DNA of 38,198 bases, taken from the NCBI GenBank assembly GCA_019118935.1, contig DWXY01000005.1, forward strand, positions 1-38,198. Reading direction: 5' to 3'. This document shows, piece after piece, positions 25,101 through 32,049 of this stretch (positions within the stretch are counted from its first letter, which is position 1; every line of letters begins with the position of its first letter). The notes below the pieces were generated by a model that was not told where the DNA came from, did no database searches, and worked only from the letters and a program-made list of their open reading frames with translations. This DNA comes from Candidatus Oscillibacter pullicola. Its GTDB lineage: Bacteria; Bacillota; Clostridia; Oscillospirales; Oscillospiraceae. A program made the translations under genes and the position numbers.

Positions 25101-25301
25101 CTTTTCAAAAAGAAAGAAATGTATTTTTTAGAAAAAGCAGCCGTAGGAAAAAAAGCTGTGGAAAAGGCGGGGAAAGGCTTGCGCTGTCGGATTTTGAGGC
25201 TCCACAGGGGATGTGGAAGGATCCGGGGATTTTTCCACGGACTTTTTTGAAAGACCATTTTCCACAGGAAAGTTTTTCTTTTCCACGGGAGATGTGGAGA
25301 A
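25101..25301. other. oriC: Probable origin of replication (oriC): AT-rich stretch plus DnaA boxes
   Basis: The dnaA-dnaN gap contains DnaA-box-like 9-mers. They are TTTTCCACA on the minus strand at 25157-25165, TTTTCCACG at 25231-25239, TTTTCCACA at 25258-25266, TTTTCCACG at 25279-25287, and TTCTCCACA on the minus strand at 25293-25301. Weaker TCCACA-containing sites lie near 25201-25220. Next to them at about 25101-25155 is an A/T-rich run with long A and T tracts, a candidate unwinding element. The dnaA-dnaN position and flanking genes are standard for Firmicutes origins. Confidence 0.85.
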
Positions 25302-25307
25302 ATCCGG

Positions 25308-26624
25308 TCACCGCTTGGAGTTGATATTCGTCTTGATCTCCTTCACCATTTCGGCGAATGCGGCGTCCTTTTTCATCTTCTTCTCGATCTGCTGGATGGA
25401 GTAGAGAACGGTGGAGTGGTCCCGGTTGTCAAAGACCTTGCCGATCTCGTCCAGACTGAGATTCGTCATGGAGCGGATCAGGTACATGGCGATCTGCCGG
25501 GCGGAGACCGCGTCCCGCACCCGCTGCTGGCCCCGGATCACGGACTCGTCCAGGCTGTAATATTTGGAGATATATTCAAGAATGGCCTCCGGCGTGGGCA
25601 CGTACTCGTTGCTGCGGCGCAGCATGTCCTGGATGGCCCGGGTGACGGTCTCCTCGTCGGTGTCGTTGCCCAGCAGATCCTTGTAGGCCAGGATCTTGTT
25701 GATGGTGCCCTCCAGCTGGCGGACATTGGCGGTGACGTTTTCGGCGATGTAGGCGGAGATCTTGTCCGGCAGCTCCATGCCCAGCAGGGCGGCCTTGTTC
25801 TTCACGATGGCAAGGCGCGTCTCAAAATCCGGCGGCGCCACGTCCACCAGCAGGCCCCACTCGAACCGGGTGCGGAGGCGGTCCTCCAGCTGGGTCATCT
25901 CAGAGGGGGGACGGTCGGAGGTCAGGACGATCTGCCGGCCGGACTCGTACAGGGTGTTGAAGGTATGGAAGAACTCCTCTTGCGTCTGCTTCTTGCCGGC
26001 GATGAACTGCACGTCGTCCACCAGCAGCAGGTCTGCCTGGCGGTACTTCTCCCGCATCTCCGCGGTCTTGCCCTCCCGGATGGCGTCCACCAGCTCATTG
26101 GTCAGGTCGTCGCCCTTCACGTAGGCGATCTTGGATCGGGGGTCGTTCCGGCGGATGACGTTGGCGATGGCATAGATCAAATGGGTCTTGCCCAGGCCGG
26201 AGTCCCCGTAGATCAGCAGGGGGTTGTAGTTCTGGGCGGGATGCTCCGCCACGGAGACGGAGGCGGCGTAGGCCAGCTTGTTGGAGGGGCCCACCACGAA
26301 GGTCTCGAAGGTGAACTCCGCGGAAGTGAACCGCTCGCTCTGGCGGTGCGGGCGGTTGTCCTTGAGTTCTGCATAATCCAGGTCGTCCAGAATCTTCACT
26401 TCAAAATCCGTGGAGAAAATGTCGTGAAGGGAGGCCTTGATGTTTTTCATGAACAGGGACTCGATATAGCCTTTTTTGAAGTCGTTGGAACAGTGGAGGA
26501 TAAACGTATTGCCCTGGATGTCCACAGCCTCCAATTCGTCGAACCAGGTGGCGATGGTGGTCTCCGAGAGCTCGCCCTTCAGCTGGGATAGTACATTGTC
26601 CCACACGTCGGCGACGGAATTCAA
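25308..26624 (-). CDS. dnaA: Chromosomal replication initiator DnaA
   Basis: A 438-residue initiator. Domain I (about 1-80) starts MNSVADVWDNVLSQLKG. The AAA+ domain has Walker A GDSGLGKT at 140-147, Walker B LLLVDD at 199-204 and a sensor region SDRPPSEMTQLEDRLRTRFEWG. Domain IV carries the DNA-binding signature NRDHSTVLYSIQQIEKK. The only start that fits domain I is TTG 26624, with GAGAGGTG 7 nt upstream; no in-frame ATG lies nearby. A consensus-like promoter is at 26673-26701. Domain II is short. Confidence 0.96.
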   Translation of the reverse strand: MNSVADVWDNVLSQLKGELSETTIATWFDELEAVDIQGNTFILHCSNDFKKGYIESLFMKNIKASLHDIFSTDFEVKILDDLDYAELKDNRPHRQSERFTSAEFTFETFVVGPSNKLAYAASVSVAEHPAQNYNPLLIYGDSGLGKTHLIYAIANVIRRNDPRSKIAYVKGDDLTNELVDAIREGKTAEMREKYRQADLLLVDDVQFIAGKKQTQEEFFHTFNTLYESGRQIVLTSDRPPSEMTQLEDRLRTRFEWGLLVDVAPPDFETRLAIVKNKAALLGMELPDKISAYIAENVTANVRQLEGTINKILAYKDLLGNDTDEETVTRAIQDMLRRSNEYVPTPEAILEYISKYYSLDESVIRGQQRVRDAVSARQIAMYLIRSMTNLSLDEIGKVFDNRDHSTVLYSIQQIEKKMKKDAAFAEMVKEIKTNINSKR

Positions 26625-26672
26625 AAGGAAACACCTCTCTCTAGTAAAAAAATAGACATGACAGTACGCTTT

Positions 26673-26701
26673 ATTATACCAAAGACAGCCGGAAATTACA
26701 A
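26673..26701 (-). promoter_or_regulatory. Sigma-A promoter of dnaA
   Basis: Minus strand: TTGTAA (plus 26696-26701), 17-nt spacer, perfect TATAAT (plus 26673-26678). It lies about 50 nt before the TTG start. The 378-bp gap 26625-27002 holds this promoter, an A/T-rich stretch around 26800-26860 and the divergent rpmH promoter; I see no DnaA box in it. Confidence 0.85.
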
Positions 26702-26858
26702 CACTTATTCTAATAATAAGAACCGGGGAGATCCGGCTGCGCAGGCAACAAGATATAGCGGCTTTGGGCCGCATGAGGCACCAGATTTTGAAATTTTCGA
26801 GAATCGCAACCGAAAAAAGAAAAAAATACGGAAATTTCGCAAAACTTTCAAGTTTTAG

Positions 26859-26887
26859 TTGACATATTTTCAAACAGTCTGTATAAT
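26859..26887 (+). promoter_or_regulatory. Consensus sigma-A promoter of rpmH
   Basis: TTGACA (26859-26864), 17 nt, TATAAT (26882-26887): a perfect match to the consensus, preceded by an A/T-rich UP-like region. The leader of about 105 nt contains a CCGCCC/GGGCGG hairpin near 26930-26945. Confidence 0.93.
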
Positions 26888-27002
26888 ATCGGTTGCGCCG
26901 CGATCACGCGGTCTTGATCTGTTTACTGCGCCGCCCTCCGGGCGGTGTCGAGTAAGTGCCGCCCTGCAAAAGGGCCGCAATTCTGACAGGAGGTGTCTCA
27001 AC

Positions 27003-27143
27003 ATGGCAACGAAACGTACCTATCAGCCCAAGAAGCTGCACGGCCAGAAGGTCCACGGTTTCCGCAAGAGAATGGCAACCGCCAACGGCCGCAAGGTCCT
27101 GGCCCGTCGCCGCGCCAAGGGCCGCGCCCGTCTGTCCTACTGA
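27003..27143 (+). CDS. rpmH: 50S ribosomal protein L34
   Basis: A 46-residue, very basic ribosomal protein: it begins [11 protein letters not shown] and contains [20 protein letters not shown]. An AGGAGGTG ribosome site lies 7 nt before the ATG and a consensus promoter upstream. First gene of the rpmH-rnpA-yidD-yidC-jag block, divergent from dnaA as in most Firmicutes. Confidence 0.97.
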   Translation: MATKRTYQPKKLHGQKVHGFRKRMATANGRKVLARRRAKGRARLSY

Positions 27144-27171
27144 GAAACGGACCGTGCGGGAGACACTTGAA

Positions 27172-27221
27172 CAACGTCTTCAGGGACGGCGGGAATTCTG
27201 TGATTCCTCCGTCCCTCGTTG
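27172..27221 (+). promoter_or_regulatory. Long stem-loop between rpmH and rnpA
   Basis: An interrupted hairpin: CAACG/CGTTG at the base, AGGGACGG/CCGTCCCT in the middle and GGAAT/ATTCC at the tip. No strong T-tract follows, so it looks more like an mRNA processing or stability element that uncouples abundant L34 from scarce RnpA than a full terminator. Confidence 0.6.
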
Positions 27222-27264
27222 AGTTTGTGTCAGCTGTGTCAAATGGGAGAAGGCAGGTGGCAGC

Positions 27265-27609
27265 ATGAAGCGGGCAGTGACCCTGAAAGAGAATTATGAA
27301 TTCCGCCGGCTGTACCAGAAGGGCGCCTCCGCCGTGGGCGGAGGGATGGTGCTTTACTGCCGGAAAAACCGGCTGGGGCACAACCGCCTGGGCGTGACGG
27401 TATCCGTCAAGCTGGGCCACGCGGTGGTCCGCAACCGGGCCCGCCGCCGCCTGCGGGAGGTCTACCGGCTCAATTCCGGACGGCTCCGCCAGGGGTACGA
27501 CATGATCCTGGTGGCCAGGGGCCGGACCCTGACCGCGTCCTGGAAGGAGCTGAACGACACCTTCCTGCGTCTTTGCAGGAAGCTGGAGCTGCTGGAGGTC
27601 CGGTCATGA
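27265..27609 (+). CDS. rnpA: Ribonuclease P protein component
   Basis: The 114-residue protein partner of RNase P RNA for 5' processing of tRNA precursors. It shows the N-terminal [14 protein letters not shown] and the hallmark basic helix [15 protein letters not shown], followed by [12 protein letters not shown] 27265 has AGGTGG upstream. Its stop overlaps the yidD start. Confidence 0.96.
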   Translation: MKRAVTLKENYEFRRLYQKGASAVGGGMVLYCRKNRLGHNRLGVTVSVKLGHAVVRNRARRRLREVYRLNSGRLRQGYDMILVARGRTLTASWKELNDTFLRLCRKLELLEVRS

Positions 27610-27818
27610 TGAAAAAGGTCCTGCTGGCCCTGGTGAAATTTTACCGGGTGGCCATCTCCCCGTACCGGCCGCCCTGCTGCCGGTATATTCCTACCTGTTC
27701 CCAATATGCGCTGGAGGCCATTGAGAAGTACGGCGCCCTCAAGGGCGGCTGGCTGGCGTTCCGGCGCATCCTGCGCTGCAATCCGTTTCACAAGGGAGGA
27801 TATGATCCGGTCCCATGA
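27606..27818 (+). CDS. yidD: Membrane protein insertion efficiency factor YidD
   Basis: A 70-residue protein that assists YidC-dependent membrane insertion. The family pattern [32 protein letters not shown], a [15 protein letters not shown] and a final GYDPVP are all present. ATG 27606 (GGAGG 7 nt upstream) overlaps the rnpA stop. The 151-bp gap to yidC holds a GAGGGG/CCCCTC hairpin right after the stop and a GAGCGGAG/CTCCGCTC stem near 27903-27923. Confidence 0.94.
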   Translation: MMKKVLLALVKFYRVAISPYRPPCCRYIPTCSQYALEAIEKYGALKGGWLAFRRILRCNPFHKGGYDPVP

Positions 27819-27969
27819 GAGGAGGGGACAAGCCCCTCTGCCGGACCCTGCGCCGCCGTCCGGCCGTCTGCCGGCCGGCACTGCGGAATGCGGACAGGCC
27901 GGGAGCGGAGCTGCTCCGCTCTGCGGGTGCTGAAAGCCCGGGTCCCATTACGATTTGGAGGAAGCATCT

Positions 27970-29100
27970 ATGTTTTCAACCATCGGATACGCAATCTGTA
28001 TCCCCTTTGCGGCCCTGCTGCGGCTGTTTTACAACCTGACAGGGTCCTACGGCGTGTCCCTGATCCTGTTCACGCTTGTCATCAAGCTGATCCTGCTGCC
28101 CTTCCAGATGAAGTCCAAGAAGAGCATGGTGCGGATGAGCCGCATGTCCGGCAAGATGCAGGAGATCCAGAAGAAATACGCCAACAACCAGCTGAAGATG
28201 CAGGAGGAGATGCAGAAGTTCTACCAGGAAGAGGGCTTCAATCCCATGAGCGGCTGCCTGTGGAGCTTTCTGCCCCTGCCCATCCTGATGGCCCTGTACT
28301 ATATCATCCGGGAGCCCATTGTCTACTTCATGAACTTCGGCGGCAAGGACGCCGGTCTGGCAGTGGTGGATGCGGCCAGAAGCCTGATTGAAGGCGCCGG
28401 CATTGAGATCGTGGCCAGCCCCGGCTATGAGCAGATCGCCATTTCCAACATCATCAACAGCCAGTTCCCCGACTTCATTGCAGAGAATCCCGGCTGGGTG
28501 AACATCGATTACCACTTCCTGGGGATTGACCTGATCCAGACGCCCTGGAGCGCTGTCAGCAGCCTCTCTACCGGCATCACGCTGGCCGCGGTGGGACTGA
28601 TTCTGATTCCCATCATTTCCGGTGTGTTCAGCTTCCTGCTGAGCAAGGTCAGCATGAGCCAGTCCGCCCAGACCGCGGCTGCCAACGGTTCCACCAAGAT
28701 GATGATGTGGATGATGCCCCTGATGTCCGTCTACATCGCCTTCATCGTGCCCGCCGCCCTGGGCGTGTACTGGGCTGCCCAGAGCGCGTTCTCCATTATT
28801 CAGGAGATGGTCCTGGGCAAGTTCTACACCAAGAAGCTGCAGGAAGAGGAGGACGCCCGGCAGGAGCTGATCCAGGCGGACCGCCAGAAGCGGATGGAGG
28901 AGGCCAAGCTGCTTCAGGAGCAGCAGCGCCAGCAGGCCGCCCAGAAGAAGAGCCTGAAGGAAAAGCGGCAGGAGGCCCAGGCGGCCAAGGCCCTGAAGGC
29001 CAAAAAGGCGGCCACCAGCACCACAGAAGCGGGCCGTGTGGGCGACCGGCCCTATGCCCGCGGCCGGTCCTACAAGGCGGACCGCTATGATGATCAGTAA
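27970..29100 (+). CDS. yidC: Membrane protein insertase YidC/Oxa1
   Basis: A 376-residue insertase of the 60 kDa inner-membrane protein/Oxa1 family. Membrane segments lie at about residues 7-25, 30-48 (SYGVSLILFTLVIKLILLPF), 92-115, 195-222 and 238-268, with a hydrophilic loop rich in Met, Lys and Gln after the second. The position of the conserved groove Arg of SpoIIIJ-type proteins appears to be Lys here (VIKLILLPF). A long charged, coiled-coil-like C-terminal tail (about 285-376, rich in Gln, Lys, Ala) may bind ribosomes. GGAGGA lies 7 nt before ATG 27970. Co-transcribed with jag. Confidence 0.94.
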   Translation: MFSTIGYAICIPFAALLRLFYNLTGSYGVSLILFTLVIKLILLPFQMKSKKSMVRMSRMSGKMQEIQKKYANNQLKMQEEMQKFYQEEGFNPMSGCLWSFLPLPILMALYYIIREPIVYFMNFGGKDAGLAVVDAARSLIEGAGIEIVASPGYEQIAISNIINSQFPDFIAENPGWVNIDYHFLGIDLIQTPWSAVSSLSTGITLAAVGLILIPIISGVFSFLLSKVSMSQSAQTAAANGSTKMMMWMMPLMSVYIAFIVPAALGVYWAAQSAFSIIQEMVLGKFYTKKLQEEEDARQELIQADRQKRMEEAKLLQEQQRQQAAQKKSLKEKRQEAQAAKALKAKKAATSTTEAGRVGDRPYARGRSYKADRYDDQ

Positions 29101-29115
29101 GGAGCTTGTTACGCC

Positions 29116-29940
29116 ATGAGACAGTTTATTGATGTAACGGGCAAGACCGAGGATGAGGCCATCCAGAACGCCCTGCGGCAGCTTGGCCTGGACCGGGACG
29201 ATGTGTCCGTTGAGATTTTGGAGCGTGCAAAGTCCGGTTTCCTGGGCCTGGGCAGCTGCCCGGCCAAGGTCCGGGTGAGCTACGGCCCGGAGGAGGAAGA
29301 GGAGGTCCTCGCCCCCGCGCCCGCCCCCAAGGAGGAGCCGCGGGAAGAGCGGCCCAAGCCGCCCAAAGCGGAAAAGCCGCCCAGACAGGAGCGCAAGCCG
29401 GCGGAGGCGCCGGCGCCCGCCCCGGAGGAGAAGGCCCGGCAGGCCGCTCCCGTGCAGACGCTGGGCGAAGAGGTGGACGACGAGAAGGCCCAGGCCATCC
29501 GCAAGTTCCTCTCCGGCCTGCTGGAGCAGATGGAGAGCGCTGCGGAGATCCACATCTACCTGCTGGAGAAGGGCCGCTACAAGGTCATCCTGGAGGGCAA
29601 GAACCTGGGCGCGCTGATCGGCCGCCGGGGCGAGACTCTGGACGCCATCCAGCAGCTGACCAGCTATGCGGTGAACCGCAGCGGCAGCGGCCGGGTGCGG
29701 GTGCAGCTGGACGCGGAGAATTACCGGGAGAAGCGGGAGCAGAGTCTGCAGCATCTGGCCCGGAAGGTGGCCGCCAAGGTCACCAAGTACCGCCGCAGCG
29801 TGACGCTGGAACCCATGAACGCCTATGAGCGGCATGTGATCCATACGGCGCTGCAGGACGTGCCCAATGTGACCACCTACTCCACCGGCACGGAGCCCAA
29901 CCGCCGGGTGATCGTGGCCTACGACCGGGAGAAGAAGTGA
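29116..29940 (+). CDS. jag: RNA-binding protein Jag/KhpB
   Basis: A 274-residue RNA-binding protein that partners KhpA in Gram-positives and affects cell elongation and division. An N-terminal Jag_N domain (about 1-55, ending RAKSGFLGLGSCPAKVRV) is followed by a Pro/Glu/Ala-rich linker. A KH domain with an IGRRGE loop (about 145-195) and a C-terminal R3H domain (REKREQSLQHLARKVA ... MNAYERHVIHTALQD) complete it. It starts 15 nt after yidC. A strong terminator follows, so the mnmE/mnmG genes that often come next are not in this operon. Confidence 0.94.
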   Translation: MRQFIDVTGKTEDEAIQNALRQLGLDRDDVSVEILERAKSGFLGLGSCPAKVRVSYGPEEEEEVLAPAPAPKEEPREERPKPPKAEKPPRQERKPAEAPAPAPEEKARQAAPVQTLGEEVDDEKAQAIRKFLSGLLEQMESAAEIHIYLLEKGRYKVILEGKNLGALIGRRGETLDAIQQLTSYAVNRSGSGRVRVQLDAENYREKREQSLQHLARKVAAKVTKYRRSVTLEPMNAYERHVIHTALQDVPNVTTYSTGTEPNRRVIVAYDREKK

Positions 29941-29945
29941 ATTGG

Positions 29946-29974
29946 AAAAGGCCGCCCCATGGGGCGGCCTTTTT
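29946..29974 (+). terminator. Intrinsic terminator after jag
   Basis: Full palindrome AAAAGGCCGCCCC-AT-GGGGCGGCCTTTT running into a T-tract, 5 nt after the jag stop. Confidence 0.93.
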
Positions 29975-30056
29975 CTGCGCTCCGGATGAGAGGGATCAGA
30001 CCGGGGGCCGGAGGGGGAGAATGCTCTGCCCGGTGCGGCTTCTGCGGGACTCGGCC

Positions 30057-30085
30057 TTGACATTCTGACGAAAACGTGATACAGT
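30057..30085 (+). promoter_or_regulatory. Promoter of the glyS T-box leader
   Basis: TTGACA (30057-30062), 17 nt, TACAGT (30080-30085). It places transcription start just before the conserved T-box stem I. Confidence 0.75.
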
Positions 30086-30091
30086 TCTCAC

Positions 30092-30331
30092 GATATCCAA
30101 AAGGCAGTGACAGGGAGAAGTATCCCCCATACCCCGGCAAAGAGAGAGGGCGGCTGGTGTGAGCCCTTGCGGGGAGGCGGAAGAACAGGCACCCTGGAGC
30201 CGCGGGGCGGAAATGCCCTGCCGGTCCCCGCCGTTACCGGGTGAAGAGTGCGCGTCAGCCAGGCGCGAATTCAGGTGGAACCACGGACTGATTGTTCGCC
30301 CTGAGCCGAAAACCGGCTCGGGGCGTTTTTT
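30092..30331 (+). promoter_or_regulatory. Glycine T-box riboswitch with terminator
   Basis: Leader RNA that reads uncharged tRNA-Gly and permits glyS transcription. Stem I elements are visible: GTGACAGGGAGAAGTA (about 30106-30121) and the distal AGAGAGGGCGGCTGGTGTGAGCC region. The T-box core AGGTGGAACCACGG is at 30273-30286. The likely specifier is GGC (Gly) at 30188-30190 in the 3' half of stem I. The terminator stem CGCCCTGAGCC / GGCTCGGGGCG with TTTTTT is at 30297-30331, and it competes with the T-box antiterminator. Confidence 0.93.
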
Positions 30332-30362
30332 CTGTCCGGGCCGCCGAAAAGGAGAATGGAGC

Positions 30363-31778
30363 ATGAAAAACACCGAGAAGACCATGGAGAAGATCGTGGC
30401 CCTGTGCAAGAACCGGGGATTCGTCTTCCCCGGCAGCGAGATCTATGGCGGCCTCGCCAACAGCTGGGACTACGGCCCCCTGGGCGTGGAGATGAAGAAC
30501 AATGTCAAGCGGGCCTGGTGGAAGAAATTCGTCCAGGAGAATCCCTACAACGTGGGACTGGACTCCGCCATTTTGATGAATCCCCAGGTGTGGGTGGCCA
30601 GCGGCCACGTATCCACCTTCAACGATCCTCTGATCGACTGCAAGGCCTGCAAGATGCGCCACCGGGCGGACAAGCTAGTGGAGAGCTATGTGCAGGAACA
30701 CGGCATGGACGTGAACGTGGAGGCCATGACCCAGGAGGAGCTGGTGGCATTCATCCGGGACAACCAGGTGCCCTGCCCCGGCTGCGGCAAGAGCGACTTC
30801 ACCGACATCCGCAAGTTCAACCTGATGTTCAAGACCCACCAGGGCGTCACGGAGGACACCGCCAACGAGGTGTACCTGCGGCCGGAGACCGCCCAGGGCA
30901 TTTTCGTCAACTTCCCCGCCATCCAGCGGACCACCCGCCGGAAGCTGCCCTTCGGCGTGTGCCAGATCGGCAAGTCCTTCCGCAACGAGATCACCCCGGG
31001 CAACTTCATTTTCCGCATCCGGGAGTTCGAGCAGATGGAGCTGGAGTTCTTCTGCAAGCCGGACACGGATCTGGAGTGGTTCCAGTATTGGCGGACTTAC
31101 TGCCACGACTGGCTGAAGGGCCTGAACATCAAGGAGGAGAATCTGCGGCTGCGGGATCACGAGCCCGAGGAGCTGAGCTTCTACTCCAAGGCCACCACGG
31201 ACTTTGAGTATCTGTTCCCCTTCGGCTGGGGCGAGCTGTGGGGCGTGGCGGACCGCACCAACTACGACCTGACCCAGCATCAGGAGCACTCCGGCCAGGA
31301 CCTGACCTATTTCGATCAGGAGAAGAACGAGCACTATATTCCCTATGTGGTGGAGCCCTCCCTGGGCGCGGACCGGATGACCCTGGCCCTGCTGGTGGAG
31401 GCCTACGACGAAGAGGTGGTGGATGCGGAGAAGAACGACGTCCGCACCGTCATGCGATTCCATCCAGCCATCGCGCCTTTCAAGTGCGCGGTGCTGCCCC
31501 TTTCCAAGAAGCTCTCCGACAAGGCCCGGGAGATCCAGGCGGAGCTCAGCAAGGACTGGATGGTGGACTTCGACGACACCGGCTCCATCGGCAAGCGGTA
31601 CCGCCGGGAGGATGAGATCGGCACGCCCTACTGCATCACGGTGGACTTCGACACCGTGGGCGACGCGGACAAGGCCGGCGACAACTGCGTCACCGTCCGG
31701 GACCGGGACACCATGGAGCAGGTGCGGCTGCCTATCGACCAGCTGAAGGGCTATCTGGCAGAGAAACTGGCGTACTGA
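30363..31778 (+). CDS. glyS: Glycyl-tRNA synthetase (homodimeric class II type)
   Basis: A 471-residue class II synthetase that charges tRNA-Gly; the single-chain alpha2 type. It has the family's N-terminal [27 protein letters not shown]. Motif 2 is in [25 protein letters not shown], motif 3 is in [14 protein letters not shown], and a C-terminal anticodon-binding domain follows. ATG 30363 has AAAAGGAG 8 nt upstream. Expression is governed by the T-box leader. Its last 62 bp are repeated 205 bp downstream. Confidence 0.96.
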   Translation: MKNTEKTMEKIVALCKNRGFVFPGSEIYGGLANSWDYGPLGVEMKNNVKRAWWKKFVQENPYNVGLDSAILMNPQVWVASGHVSTFNDPLIDCKACKMRHRADKLVESYVQEHGMDVNVEAMTQEELVAFIRDNQVPCPGCGKSDFTDIRKFNLMFKTHQGVTEDTANEVYLRPETAQGIFVNFPAIQRTTRRKLPFGVCQIGKSFRNEITPGNFIFRIREFEQMELEFFCKPDTDLEWFQYWRTYCHDWLKGLNIKEENLRLRDHEPEELSFYSKATTDFEYLFPFGWGELWGVADRTNYDLTQHQEHSGQDLTYFDQEKNEHYIPYVVEPSLGADRMTLALLVEAYDEEVVDAEKNDVRTVMRFHPAIAPFKCAVLPLSKKLSDKAREIQAELSKDWMVDFDDTGSIGKRYRREDEIGTPYCITVDFDTVGDADKAGDNCVTVRDRDTMEQVRLPIDQLKGYLAEKLAY

Positions 31779-31984
31779 TGCCTGCGCCGATCCTGCTCCA
31801 GAACGCCGCGGCGCGGCGTCCGAGCATTTTGCCGGAGGCAAAATCTCGCCGGAGGGCGGATTCATTTCGCCCGAGGAATGAGATGGGGCAGGTGCCGCGC
31901 AAAAGCGGTGCTTTTGCGCGGGGCAGGTGCGGCTGCCTATCGACCAGCTGAAGGGCTATCTGGCAGAGAAGCTGGCATACTGAT
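31718..31984 (+). repeat. glyS tail-duplication element
   Basis: The end of glyS (31718-31779, stop included) recurs at 31923-31984 with 60 of 62 bases identical. Both differences (31766/31971 and 31772/31977) are synonymous in the glyS frame. The 143-bp spacer has no coding potential. It holds ATTTTGCC/GGCAAAAT at 31826-31844, a GGCGGATTC block, and a 12-bp hairpin at 31895-31921 (CCGCGCAAAAGC, loop GGT). That hairpin is flanked by an 11-bp direct repeat GGGGCAGGTGC (31885-31895 and 31920-31930). Confidence 0.9.
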
Positions 31985-32049
31985 CGGAGATCATCGGGGC
32001 TGCGGGAAATCCCCGCGGCCCTTTTTATAACCTGGGAAATGAGGTAGAC

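Noticed and set aside
26700-26860. DnaA boxes in the rpmH-dnaA gap
   Set aside because: The region is A/T-rich but I find no 9-mer within one mismatch of TTATCCACA or TTTTCCACA, so I did not extend oriC into it.
27798-27960. A possible yidD tail duplication (GGTCCCAT near 27808 and again near 27943)
   Set aside because: Only 8-9 bases match and neighbouring sequence does not align, unlike the nadE, glyS and rnhA cases.
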